From Bordetella parapertussis (GTDB lineage Bacteria > Pseudomonadota > Gammaproteobacteria > Burkholderiales > Burkholderiaceae_B): DNA of 61,739 nt. The stretch spans positions 1-61,739 of the forward strand of contig CAMBZR010000009.1 in assembly GCA_945872285.1 (NCBI GenBank), written 5' to 3'. A program made the position numbers and the translations under genes. Position 1 is the first letter of the stretch. Each line of letters begins with the position of its first letter. The notes beneath the pieces were generated by a model. The model was given only the letters and a program-made list of their open reading frames with translations, had not been told where the DNA came from and made no database searches. Positions 1 through 8,290 of the stretch are shown one piece after another.

Positions 1-681
1 GTGATCGGTGGCATTGCCCGGGGTTGCGAGTTATCAGGTTGCGCCTTGATTGGTGGTGAAACAGCCGAAATGCCGGGCATGTATCCCGATGGTGAATACG
101 ATTTAGCAGGCTTTGCTGTGGGTGCCGCCGAAAAATCTAAACTGATCGATGGCAAATCGATTCGACCGGGTGACGTTGTGTTGGGCCTCGCTTCAAGTGG
201 TGCACACTCAAACGGGTTTTCGTTGTTGCGCAAGATTTTGCAACGCGCAGGCGCACGACCCGAACAAGATTTTCATGGTCGCCCCTTGGGTGATGTTGTG
301 ATGGCCCCCACCCACCTTTACGTTAAACCGGTGTTAGCGGTGTTGGCGCAGTTTGAGGGTCAGATCAAAGGCTTGGCCCATATTACGGGCGGCGGCTTGC
401 TTGATAACGTGCCACGTATTTTGCAGAAAGCTCTACAAGCACATTTGCACCGTGATGCCTGGCAAATGCCTCAGCTCTTTTCTTGGCTGCAACAGCAGGG
501 CGGCGTTGCTGATGCTGAAATGTATCGTGTGTTTAACTGCGGCATTGGTATGGTTGCCGTGGTGGCACCTGAACATGCACAAGCGATCAGCACCGCGTTG
601 CGCGCGCAGGGCGAAACGGTATACCAGCTGGGCGATATTCGCGAGTGCGCAGAAGGTGCGGCGCAAACTGTTGTGGCGTAG
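1..681 (+). CDS. purM: Phosphoribosylformylglycinamidine cyclo-ligase (AIR synthetase), 3' part only
   Basis: PurM closes the imidazole ring of FGAM with ATP to make AIR, the fifth step of purine synthesis, in the cytosol. The window opens inside the gene: 226 residues are present where the family has about 345-350, so roughly the first third is outside the window. Visible family signatures are the early [11 protein letters not shown] stretch, [15 protein letters not shown], and the glycine-rich [15 protein letters not shown] in the C-terminal AIRS domain. The true start codon is not in this window. It ends three bases before the end of miaA, which is convergent, with no room for a classic terminator. 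Identity is very secure; only the fragment state is unusual and it is an artefact of the window edge. Confidence 0.96.
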   Translation: MIGGIARGCELSGCALIGGETAEMPGMYPDGEYDLAGFAVGAAEKSKLIDGKSIRPGDVVLGLASSGAHSNGFSLLRKILQRAGARPEQDFHGRPLGDVVMAPTHLYVKPVLAVLAQFEGQIKGLAHITGGGLLDNVPRILQKALQAHLHRDAWQMPQLFSWLQQQGGVADAEMYRVFNCGIGMVAVVAPEHAQAISTALRAQGETVYQLGDIRECAEGAAQTVVA

Positions 682-683
682 GC

Positions 684-1631
684 TCAAGGTCGCTCAGTCA
701 GCTTAGCAACTGCCTGTACCACCTGATCGATTGCATTCGGTGAACAAGCGTCGATAATGTGTCGGTCAGGTTGGCTACGCAGCCAGGTGATTTGGCGCTT
801 TGCCAGTTGACGGGTGGCTGAAATGGCTTGCTCTCTAGCCTGATTCAGGTCAAGTTCACCGTCGAGCATTGCCCAGAGTTGCCGATACCCGACGCAGCGA
901 ACCGAAGGTAGTCCTGGGTGCAAATCGCCCTGAGCATGCAGAGCTTGCACCTCTGCCAATAAACCGAGTTCAAGCATCTGATCAAAGCGCTCGGCGATGC
1001 GTGCATGCAGCAGGCTGCGTTCAAGTGGTTCGAGGCTTAAGGTGATTGTTGCGACGGGTTCGTCAGCGGGTTGTGTGGCGCCTAACAGTGCAGCCATGGG
1101 CTGACCGCTAATTTGCCAGATCTCAAGGGCGCGACCAATACGCTGACTATCGTTCGGTGACAGGCGTTGCGCGGTGATTGGATCAATCGTTTTTAGCCAG
1201 GCATGCATCGCCGGCCAACCCTCGGTTGCCGCACGGGCCTCAAGTGTCTTGCGAATCTCTGGATCGGCTGCAGGCAGGTCGTTTAAGCCATCACGCAAGG
1301 CTTTGAAGTACATCATCGTGCCACCCACCAACAGTGGAAGGTGGCCGCGTGCTTGAATGTCACGCACGCATTGCAAGGCGTCGCGTCGAAAGCTTGCCAC
1401 CGAATAAGAATCGGCTGGATCAAGAATGTCTAGCAAGTGATGGGTGACCTCACCACGCTCGTGCGCATTGGGCTTGGCCGTGCCAATATCCATGCCGCGA
1501 TAGATGGTGGCAGAATCAACGTTGATGATTTCAACCGGCCAGCGCTGAGCAATCGCGTGCGCGGCTGCGCTTTTGCCAGAAGCGGTAGGCCCGGCGAGGC
1601 AAATGAGTGGTGCCTGCGAGCGCAAGCTCAT
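684..1631 (-). CDS. miaA: tRNA dimethylallyltransferase
   Basis: MiaA transfers a dimethylallyl group from DMAPP to the N6 of A37 in tRNAs that read codons starting with U. The 315-residue length is typical. The N-terminal P-loop [15 protein letters not shown] (about residues 14-28) and the substrate motif [16 protein letters not shown] (about 39-54) are intact, as is the [10 protein letters not shown] region near residue 102. The start overlaps the mutL stop by four bases (ATGA arrangement), so the two are almost certainly co-transcribed and translationally coupled, as in many proteobacteria. Convergent with purM. Confidence 0.97.
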   Translation of the reverse strand: MSLRSQAPLICLAGPTASGKSAAAHAIAQRWPVEIINVDSATIYRGMDIGTAKPNAHERGEVTHHLLDILDPADSYSVASFRRDALQCVRDIQARGHLPLLVGGTMMYFKALRDGLNDLPAADPEIRKTLEARAATEGWPAMHAWLKTIDPITAQRLSPNDSQRIGRALEIWQISGQPMAALLGATQPADEPVATITLSLEPLERSLLHARIAERFDQMLELGLLAEVQALHAQGDLHPGLPSVRCVGYRQLWAMLDGELDLNQAREQAISATRQLAKRQITWLRSQPDRHIIDACSPNAIDQVVQAVAKLTERP

Positions 1632-3496
1632 TGGCCTCGCAAAAATAATTTATCGAGATCTGACACGCTAAAGTGCACCCAGGTTGGGCGTCCGTGATTA
1701 CATTGATCTGCGCGTTCGGTCTGCTCCATCTGGCGCAAGAGCGCGTTCATTTCTTCGAGGGTGAGTTGCCGGTTTGCGCGCACTGCACCGTGACACGCCA
1801 TGGTGGCCAGTAGGGTATTGCGTTGCTCGGTCAGTAAGCGACTGGCACCCACCTGTTCGATGTCGCGCAGTACGCCGCGGGCCAAGGCCTCGAGATCGCC
1901 GCGGGCAAGCATGGCGGGTACCGAGCGCAGAGTCATTGATTGTGGGCCAGCAGCAGCCAGTTCAAACCCGAGTGCACTGAGTTGCTCGGCACATTCTTCG
2001 GCGAGTGCGAGCTCTTTTTCAGTGACTCGAAACACCACTGGCACCAACAGTGTTTGTTGCGGCAGCGTTTGCGCATCGATGGCCGTTTTGAGTTGCTCAT
2101 AGACCACACGTTCATGCGCGGCATGCATGTCAATCAACGCTAGCCCAGAGGCTGTTTGTGACAGGATATAAATGCCGTGCACTTGCGCCAGCGCGCGGCC
2201 TAGCGGCCAAGTCTCGTTACTGTCAGTCCTTGCGTTCTCAGACGTATGATTTTCATTGAGTGGCTGATAAAGCGCTTTCCAGGCACCGGGTTGTTCAAGG
2301 CCGTTCGAGGCAGGCTCGCGCAGTGCGAAGGCCGCTTGCGCACCCGGATTCCAGCGCGGTGCAAACGCCTGCGCGCCGCCTCGTGCTGCCAAGCCATCGG
2401 CCGTGATGCTGCTGGGCCAACTGCCGCCAGGGATTGAGTCACTATTCAGGGGCATCGCAAACGCGCCAAGTGTCGCACTGTGTTCACCTTGCGAAATTTG
2501 ATGGGTGCCTGCCGTCCCGGCTAAGGCTTGCGTGATGGTTTGTGCGACAAAGCGATGCACGGCACCGGTGTCACGAAATCTAACCTCGTGTTTGGCAGGA
2601 TGGACGTTGACATCAACGGCTAGTGGATCAATCTGCAAAAACAACACAAAGGCGGGCTGGCGATCGCCGTGCAAGACATCGGCGTAGGCGCTGCGAATAG
2701 CATGAGACACGGTGCGATCACGCACGTGACGACCATTGACGAATAAAAATTGCCGATCGGCCCGCGCGCGCGCGGCCGTCGGGCGTGTTGTCACCCCCAG
2801 CATGGAGATGGGCCCAGCTTGCGCATTGACTTCAATGCCGTGTTCGTTGAATTCGGAACCAAGCACATCGCTAATGCGTTGCAGGGCAGAGGTGGGTAGC
2901 CACTGCCGCACAGCACGTTCGTTATGAAAGACTCGAAAGCCGACTTCAGGAAACGCCAATGCCACCCGTTCAATCGCGTCGATGCAATGACCAAACTCAG
3001 TGGCCTCGGCACGTAAAAACTTGCGTCGTGCAGGCACAGCATCAAATAAATATTTAACTTCGACCGTGGTGCCCAAGGCGCCCGCAGCCGCCACGGGCTC
3101 ACTCATGCCACTTTCGAAGCTAAAAGCGTGTGTGGCTTCGCGGGTGCGCGAGGTAATCGTTAATTGAGAGACCGCTGCAATGGATGCTAAGGCTTCGCCG
3201 CGAAACCCCATCGAGTCCACCGATTCAAGTTCGGCAAGAGAGGTGATTTTGCTGGTGGCGTGGCGCGTCAGTGCAAGCGCGAGTTCTTCGGCGCGGATGC
3301 CGCTGCCATCATCAATCACGGCAATCCGGCGAATGCCGCCAGCTTCAAGGCGCACTTCAATCGACTGCGCACCCGAGTCGACTGCATTTTCGACTAACTC
3401 TTTGAGGACGGAAGCCGGACGCTCGATGACTTCGCCTGCTGCGATTTGGCTAATTAATAAATCTGGCAGGGGGCAGATCGGGCGATGTGTCGACAT
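1628..3496 (-). CDS. mutL: DNA mismatch repair protein MutL
   Basis: MutL links mismatch recognition by MutS to downstream strand removal. The N-terminal GHKL ATPase is clear: [17 protein letters not shown] and the metal/ATP residues in [11 protein letters not shown], then DDGSGI and the [17 protein letters not shown] lid motifs. The C-terminal dimerisation domain ends with [11 protein letters not shown], typical of this family; I see no DQHA(X)2E(X)4E endonuclease motif, although a [13 protein letters not shown] stretch occupies the related position. Start chosen at ATG 3496 (622 residues); a GTG nine bases upstream would add MPA. Neither has a convincing ribosome site. First gene of a mutL-miaA pair; amiC lies 83 bases upstream on the same strand. 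Confidence 0.96.
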   Translation of the reverse strand: MSTHRPICPLPDLLISQIAAGEVIERPASVLKELVENAVDSGAQSIEVRLEAGGIRRIAVIDDGSGIRAEELALALTRHATSKITSLAELESVDSMGFRGEALASIAAVSQLTITSRTREATHAFSFESGMSEPVAAAGALGTTVEVKYLFDAVPARRKFLRAEATEFGHCIDAIERVALAFPEVGFRVFHNERAVRQWLPTSALQRISDVLGSEFNEHGIEVNAQAGPISMLGVTTRPTAARARADRQFLFVNGRHVRDRTVSHAIRSAYADVLHGDRQPAFVLFLQIDPLAVDVNVHPAKHEVRFRDTGAVHRFVAQTITQALAGTAGTHQISQGEHSATLGAFAMPLNSDSIPGGSWPSSITADGLAARGGAQAFAPRWNPGAQAAFALREPASNGLEQPGAWKALYQPLNENHTSENARTDSNETWPLGRALAQVHGIYILSQTASGLALIDMHAAHERVVYEQLKTAIDAQTLPQQTLLVPVVFRVTEKELALAEECAEQLSALGFELAAAGPQSMTLRSVPAMLARGDLEALARGVLRDIEQVGASRLLTEQRNTLLATMACHGAVRANRQLTLEEMNALLRQMEQTERADQCNHGRPTWVHFSVSDLDKLFLRGQ

Positions 3497-3578
3497 GGCA
3501 GGCACGATGAGGAAGAAGTCTGTATTTTAGAGCTTTGCGCGCGCTAGCGGTTCACTGGCGCTTGCGGGTGTCGAGACC

Positions 3579-4943
3579 TTAGCCAATTGAGGCCAAGTGA
3601 GGGTTTGCAGAAAAGTAACGTGAGATGCCACCTAGCAAGGCCACTGCAAACTTTTCCTGATCGGCACTATTGCGCAGCATACGCTCTTCGTCAGGGTTGC
3701 TGATGAAGGCGGTCTCGACCAGAATGGACGGCATATCTGGTGCTTTTAAGACAGCAAAGCCTGCATACTCGACCTGTGGCTTGTGTAGACGATAGACGCT
3801 CTTGAGTTCGCCGAGCATGGTGTTAGCAACTTTGGTCGAGTCTTTAATCTGCGCCGTTGTCGATAAATCTAGTAAGACTCTTGCTAGCTTGGGATCTTGC
3901 ACGTTTAGGTTCACACCACCAATGAGGTCGGCGGCGTTCTCTTTGTCGGCCAGCCAGCGCGCGGCAGTGCTCGAGGCACCACCATCCGATAAAACGTAGA
4001 CAGAGCTGCCGCCTGCGGTCGGTCGCACGAAGGCGTCGGCGTGAATGGAGACAAACAAATCTGCCTTGACGCGTCTGGCTTTTTCGACGCGTACGTGCAG
4101 CGGAACAAAATAGTCGCCATCACGCGTAAGGTACGCACGCATTCCCGGCGTGGCGTCAATCTTTGCTTTCAATCTTTGTGCAATGGCAAGTACCACGTCC
4201 TTTTCGCGAGTCCCACCCTTACCAATAGCGCCGGGATCCTCGCCGCCATGGCCCGGATCCAGTGCGATGGTAACGACACGACGACCACGTTCGAGCTTGT
4301 AGGGCGCGGGCTTGCTTGCGCCAGGCAAGGGTGCGATCGAGCTTGGCACTACAGGCAGGCTTGCCATCGCCGAGCCCTTTGAACTGCGACTGATATCGGC
4401 AAGAATTTGCGCAAGCGGATCTTCATCGGTTTTTTGCAGATTGTTTTTCAGTAACGCCGCGAGTGGATCGTGTGCGACCCTTGGATAAAAATCGAGTACG
4501 AGTCTGAACTTGTAGTCGCCCGCAGGTTTAAGGGTGAACACCTGTGGCGCGATGGCTTGTTTTAAATCGAACACGATGCGTACAACGTTTGGACGATTTT
4601 GAGCGACACGCAACGTGCTGATGTAGGGGTCGTCAGTACGCACCTTGCGCACGAGTTCGTTTAACGCTGGCGTGACGTCGATCCCTTGGATATCGACAAC
4701 CATGCGGTGTGGAGTTTCGAGGGTGAAATGTTCAGCTTTGAGTTCGCTATCAAGCTCAAGAGTGACGCGCGTGTATTCTTCGGCAGGCCAGGTGCGCACA
4801 GCCAGTAATCGCGCAGCCATGGCCAGGCGAGGGATGACAGGAAGCAATAGAAGGGTGGACGCAACGCCTAGCAGGCGGCGTCGGCTGAGCGCCCGGGTGG
4901 GTGACGATACTGGGTCTCGCTTTGAGGCAAAGCGGTAAGCCAT
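3579..4943 (-). CDS. amiC: N-acetylmuramoyl-L-alanine amidase, AmiC type
   Basis: This exported hydrolase cleaves the stem peptide from muramic acid during septal peptidoglycan splitting. The N-terminus has a twin-arginine signal (LSRRRLLGVAS, about residues 20-30, followed by a hydrophobic stretch and AMA), as in E. coli AmiC. An AMIN domain (about 45-165) precedes a linker and an Amidase_3 catalytic domain (about 225-445) with the zinc and catalytic motifs ALDPGHGGEDPGA, FVSIHADAF and ILVETAFISN. The start has a good purine-rich ribosome site just upstream (AGGAAAAGGG). The first 76 bases overlap the 3' end of tsaE in another frame; the Tat motif lies in or near this overlap, which supports the early start. 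Confidence 0.93.
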   Translation of the reverse strand: MAYRFASKRDPVSSPTRALSRRRLLGVASTLLLLPVIPRLAMAARLLAVRTWPAEEYTRVTLELDSELKAEHFTLETPHRMVVDIQGIDVTPALNELVRKVRTDDPYISTLRVAQNRPNVVRIVFDLKQAIAPQVFTLKPAGDYKFRLVLDFYPRVAHDPLAALLKNNLQKTDEDPLAQILADISRSSKGSAMASLPVVPSSIAPLPGASKPAPYKLERGRRVVTIALDPGHGGEDPGAIGKGGTREKDVVLAIAQRLKAKIDATPGMRAYLTRDGDYFVPLHVRVEKARRVKADLFVSIHADAFVRPTAGGSSVYVLSDGGASSTAARWLADKENAADLIGGVNLNVQDPKLARVLLDLSTTAQIKDSTKVANTMLGELKSVYRLHKPQVEYAGFAVLKAPDMPSILVETAFISNPDEERMLRNSADQEKFAVALLGGISRYFSANPHLASIG

Positions 4944-5437
4944 TGAATCCCTTTTCCTGTAAAAGCACTGAGCGTGACGTGACGTCCTGCACCTGCGTAC
5001 GCCAACTCAATTAGTAAGTCTGGCGCGCTGAGTAAATCACCGGCTCGCTCGGGCCATTCGATCAAAATTAACGCCTGATTTTTAAAGAGATCGCGAAAAC
5101 CTGCATCTAACCATTCTGCGGGATCGCTAAATCTATAAAAATCAAGATGATACAAGTATAAGTTAGAAACTTCATAAGATTCAAGTAGTGCGTAGCTTGG
5201 GCTTTTGATTCGTCCAGAAACACTGCACTGCCGCAAAAAAGCTCGGACGAGTGCTGTTTTACCTGCGCCAAGTTCGCCCTGAAGGTGAATTCGCCCTTGG
5301 GCGCCTGGCCCGGGCGTCAGTGTGCCCGCGGCGTTTGGGCTGAGTTCGGCGGCGACTTCGGCCAAGGCCCGTCCAAGCGCCTCGGTGGCGGCTTCGTTTG
5401 GCAGGTCGAGGCTCAGGGTTGGGCTTAGTGGTGTCAT
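4868..5437 (-). CDS. tsaE: tRNA threonylcarbamoyladenosine biosynthesis ATPase TsaE
   Basis: TsaE is the ATPase that supports TsaD-TsaB in making t6A37 in tRNAs that read ANN codons. The P-loop GELGAGKTALVRAFL, the SPSYALLESYEV stretch, the YHLDFYRF motif and the IEWPERAGDLL segment are all family hallmarks. The start is uncertain: ATG 5437 (189 residues) is used here, and an in-frame TTG at 5473 would add twelve residues; neither has a strong ribosome site. Its 3' end runs 76 bases into amiC, a longer than usual overlap that implies co-expression. The tsaE-amiC-mutL-miaA order is common in betaproteobacteria. Confidence 0.92.
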   Translation of the reverse strand: MTPLSPTLSLDLPNEAATEALGRALAEVAAELSPNAAGTLTPGPGAQGRIHLQGELGAGKTALVRAFLRQCSVSGRIKSPSYALLESYEVSNLYLYHLDFYRFSDPAEWLDAGFRDLFKNQALILIEWPERAGDLLSAPDLLIELAYAGAGRHVTLSAFTGKGIQWLTALPQSETQYRHPPGRSADAAC

Positions 5438-5673
5438 CGCGCGTGGTTGGGTAGGCAAAACACTCAGGCGCAAAGGCCTAAGTTGTCCTCGGTCGCTCAG
5501 TTTAGTGTACGCAGCGCTCCTGTGTACGCGCTCGTGGTCGGGGGCCTCGCGGCGAATAAACTAAGCATCTGTCGCCTCAGGGAGTCGAGTCCAGGCGAGG
5601 ATTTAAGCTCGTCATTGTGACGTATTCAAAATTTGCGGTAAAAAGAGATCTTACGTTCAAGGAGGGCGGCGAC

Positions 5674-6579
5674 TTGTCTATGACAGCAACAGAATCCGCT
5701 TCGATCGGCGAATTTATCGACGCAGTGTGGCTCGAAGATGGGTTAGCTGCCAATACCCTTGCCGCCTATCGTCTGGATTTAATCGGCTTTGAAGAATGGC
5801 TCAGGCAAGCCTGCGGTCTTGAACTCGAAGCGGCAACGGGCGGCAATATTGAGGCTTGGTTTGCAGCCAAGCACGCGCAAACCAAGCCTAGCACTGCGAA
5901 TCGTCGCCTCGCAACCTTGCGCCGTTACTACCTGTGGGCGCTACGACAGCAGCGCGTCGCAGCAGATCCCTGTTTGCAACTAACCACCGCGCGCCAACCC
6001 TTGCGCGTGCCTAAAACCTTGTCCGAGAGGCAGGTTGAGGCTCTCTTGCAGCAACCACCGGTGCACACCTCGCGAGGCTTACGCGATCGCGCCATGCTTG
6101 AGGTCTTGTACGCAACCGGGTTGCGGGTTTCAGAGTTGGTGGGGGTGGGGGTGCTTGAAGTGAGCTTGAGCGACGGTGTGGTAAGGGTGGTGCAGGGCAA
6201 AGGTGGTAAAGATCGTCTAGTGCCGTTGGGTGCCGAGGCCGCCCACTGGATCGCTCGCTACCTCGCCGAGTCGCGCCCGCAGTTAATGGGTCAAAGAACC
6301 AGCGCCGCGCTCTTTGTGACCGCGCGCGCAGCCCCGATGACGCGACAGTCTTTTTGGTTGTTGATAAAAAAATACGCAGTCGTAGCGGGGGTCAATGCGC
6401 CGCTTTCACCGCACGTCTTGAGGCACGCCTTCGCCACACATTTACTGAATCACGGCGCAGATCTGCGCGTGGTGCAGCTGCTGTTGGGGCATTCTGATAT
6501 TTCAACGACTCAAATTTATACCCATGTCGCACGCGAACGCCTGAAAAGCTTGCACGCGCAGCACCACCCCCGAGGCTAA
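5674..6579 (+). CDS. xerD: Site-specific tyrosine recombinase XerD
   Basis: XerD acts with XerC at dif under FtsK control to resolve chromosome dimers. The N-terminal SAM-like core-binding domain (about residues 10-95) and the catalytic domain are complete. The catalytic set is visible: Arg in TGLRVSEL, Lys in GKGGKDR, the HVLRHAFATHLL box, GHSDISTTQIYTHV with the nucleophilic Tyr. A GGAGGG ribosome site at 5661-5666 is eight bases from an in-frame TTG at 5674 and fourteen from ATG 5680; either gives a protein of about 300 residues, matching E. coli XerD (298). An upstream in-frame start near 5617 looks too long. This is a housekeeping recombinase, not a sign of a mobile element. Confidence 0.94.
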   Translation: MSMTATESASIGEFIDAVWLEDGLAANTLAAYRLDLIGFEEWLRQACGLELEAATGGNIEAWFAAKHAQTKPSTANRRLATLRRYYLWALRQQRVAADPCLQLTTARQPLRVPKTLSERQVEALLQQPPVHTSRGLRDRAMLEVLYATGLRVSELVGVGVLEVSLSDGVVRVVQGKGGKDRLVPLGAEAAHWIARYLAESRPQLMGQRTSAALFVTARAAPMTRQSFWLLIKKYAVVAGVNAPLSPHVLRHAFATHLLNHGADLRVVQLLLGHSDISTTQIYTHVARERLKSLHAQHHPRG

Positions 6580-6676
6580 CGCCTGCGTGTGGTGCTCCTC
6601 TGGTCGCGGCTCTTGTTAAACTACGCCTTGACGTAAGATCTAACGGACAGTGGGCCGTTCGATTGCCTGCTAAATT

Positions 6677-6751
6677 CTCGCCGTAGCACAGTGGATAGTG
6701 CACATGCCTCCTAAGCGTGGGACACTGGTTCGATTCCAGTCGGCGGGACCA
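6677..6751 (+). tRNA. tRNA-Arg (anticodon CCU)
   Basis: The cloverleaf was folded by hand. The acceptor stem 6677-6683 pairs with 6741-6747 (one T-G wobble), the D stem GCAC pairs with GTGC, and the anticodon stem 6703-6707 pairs with 6715-6719. The loop carries CCT at 6710-6712. The T arm is ACTGG/CCAGT around TTCGATT. The discriminator A and an encoded CCA (6749-6751) complete it. It reads the rare codon AGG. It stands alone between xerD and the MFS gene. Confidence 0.95.
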
Positions 6752-6878
6752 GCTTGGCTGAAAGCAGTCTTTTTCTTGCAAACGAGAGTTTTTTTACAAG
6801 GCTTTTCGTTATGATCAAGGGAAAGCGACTGCGACCGTCCGGCCGCAGCCAAAAAATTAGAATCGTTCACCCGGTAAC

Positions 6879-8120
6879 ATGACGCAGACCCAAAGCCCCG
6901 AAGCACCCAAGCCCCAATTACTCGACGATCCTCTTGCCTTACGCACGATTTTGATTGGCACCTTAATTGTGTTGCTGGCCATGGGCGTTCGTGCCACGAT
7001 TGGCTTGTTTATTCAGCCCATGGGGCTTGAGCGTGGTTGGGCGCGCGAGGTCTTTTCAATGGCCTTTGCTATTCAAAACTTAGCGTGGGGGTTTGGTGCG
7101 ATTGGTGCCGGCATGATGGCCGATCGGTTGGGCGCGGGCCGCACGATCGCGTTATGCGCAGGTTTATATGCGCTAGGGTTGCTTGGTACGCGCTATTCAA
7201 GCACCGAATTTGAGCTGTATATGACCGCGGGCGTGTTAGTTGGCTTGGGACAGGCGGGTACGACCTTTGCGGTGATTTTGCCTGTGATTGCGCGCACCGT
7301 CCCCTCAAGTTCTCGCAGTATGGCGATGGGTATCGCGAGCGCCGGCGGCTCGCTCGGCCAATTTTTAGTGGTGCCGACGGGTCAATTGTTGATTGATACC
7401 TTAGATTGGACTGGCGCGTACTGGGTGCTCTCGCTGACGCTGGCGATGACGATTCCCTTAGCGTGGTTTTTGCGCGGCACACCGAACCCCAACACCGGTC
7501 CACAGCAAACGATGTTTGAGGCGATCAACCAAGCGCTCAAGCACCCGACCTATCACTTAATTTTCTGGGGCTATTTTGTGTGCGGCTTTCATACCGCCTT
7601 CATTACGCTGCACTTACCGGCGTTTGTCGTCGACAAGGGCTTGAATGCAAGCACGGGCGCCATCGCGATTGGCTTAATTGGTTTGTTTAATGTGTTCGGC
7701 TCTTTTACCGCTGGCAAACTCGGCGGCACGTACAGCAAAAAGAATTTGCTGGCGGGTTTGTATGCCTTGCGCTCGGTTGGCTTGATTTGGATTTTGGTCA
7801 TGCCCACTTCGCCCTGGGTGGTGTATGTTTTTGCGGCTTGGATGGGCGTATTTTGGTTGGGCACTGTGCCGCTGACGCAGGGCCTGATCGGTCATATCTA
7901 TGGGCTACGGTTTGGCGCAACGTTAATGGGTATGACGTTTTTAGGGCACCAATTAGGTAGTTTTAGTGGCGCTTGGTTTGGCGGCTATGTGCAGGCTGTA
8001 ACGGGTAGCTATGATTTAGTGTGGTGGCTTGGCATTGCTTTGTCTTTGCTTGCGGCCGCACTTTACTTACCCGTTCGCGAAGTCGAGCTCAATCCGTCAG
8101 TGATGGCTAAACCCGCTTAA
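6879..8120 (+). CDS. Major facilitator superfamily transporter
   Basis: A 413-residue inner-membrane protein with about twelve hydrophobic segments. The loop after the second segment carries the MFS signature-like GMMADRLGAGRTIAL, and the fifth segment region has GIASAGGSLGQFLVVP. The overall pattern resembles the oxalate/formate antiporter-like (OFA/monocarboxylate) branch, but the substrate cannot be read from sequence. Start ATG 6879 has only a weak upstream site (CCGGTAAC). It stands after tRNA-Arg and directly before a tiny membrane-protein ORF, so the two may share a transcript. Confidence 0.88.
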   Translation: MTQTQSPEAPKPQLLDDPLALRTILIGTLIVLLAMGVRATIGLFIQPMGLERGWAREVFSMAFAIQNLAWGFGAIGAGMMADRLGAGRTIALCAGLYALGLLGTRYSSTEFELYMTAGVLVGLGQAGTTFAVILPVIARTVPSSSRSMAMGIASAGGSLGQFLVVPTGQLLIDTLDWTGAYWVLSLTLAMTIPLAWFLRGTPNPNTGPQQTMFEAINQALKHPTYHLIFWGYFVCGFHTAFITLHLPAFVVDKGLNASTGAIAIGLIGLFNVFGSFTAGKLGGTYSKKNLLAGLYALRSVGLIWILVMPTSPWVVYVFAAWMGVFWLGTVPLTQGLIGHIYGLRFGATLMGMTFLGHQLGSFSGAWFGGYVQAVTGSYDLVWWLGIALSLLAAALYLPVREVELNPSVMAKPA

Positions 8121-8130
8121 CGCAACGCTG

Positions 8131-8280
8131 ATGCCGACTCTTGCGCGCAAAACTAATTTTTTGGTGCGAGCCGGACTCGCGCTGTTGCTGTGCACTGCGC
8201 TGGGTATCGGTTTTTTGGGCTACTTATCGCCCGGTATGCTCCTAAGCTGGGAAAACATCGCCTCAATGTGCGGTTTCTAG
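8131..8280 (+). CDS. Small single-span membrane protein, 49 residues, function unknown
   Basis: An ATG at 8131 opens a frame that ends with TAG at 8278-8280. The product has a basic N-terminus (MPTLARKTNFLVRAG), one hydrophobic stretch of about 20 residues (LALLLCTALGIGFLGYL), and a polar tail ending in ENIASMCGF. The positive-inside rule would put the N-terminus in the cytoplasm. It begins ten bases after the MFS stop and ends ten bases before the next large gene, so it fills the gap exactly, which argues for a real gene. I do not recognise a named family. A non-coding explanation is possible. Confidence 0.6.
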   Translation: MPTLARKTNFLVRAGLALLLCTALGIGFLGYLSPGMLLSWENIASMCGF

Positions 8281-8290
8281 AGCCTTAGCG

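Noticed and set aside
5674..6579. A tyrosine recombinase close to a tRNA gene as a sign of a genomic island
   Set aside because: The protein is a standard XerD with the housekeeping size and motifs. tRNA-Arg downstream is intact and no repeated tRNA end was noticed. The catabolic block is 20 kb away.
6392..6906. Minus-strand open frames covering the 3' end of xerD and tRNA-Arg
   Set aside because: They cross the tRNA and a conserved gene in antisense and have no recognisable protein features.
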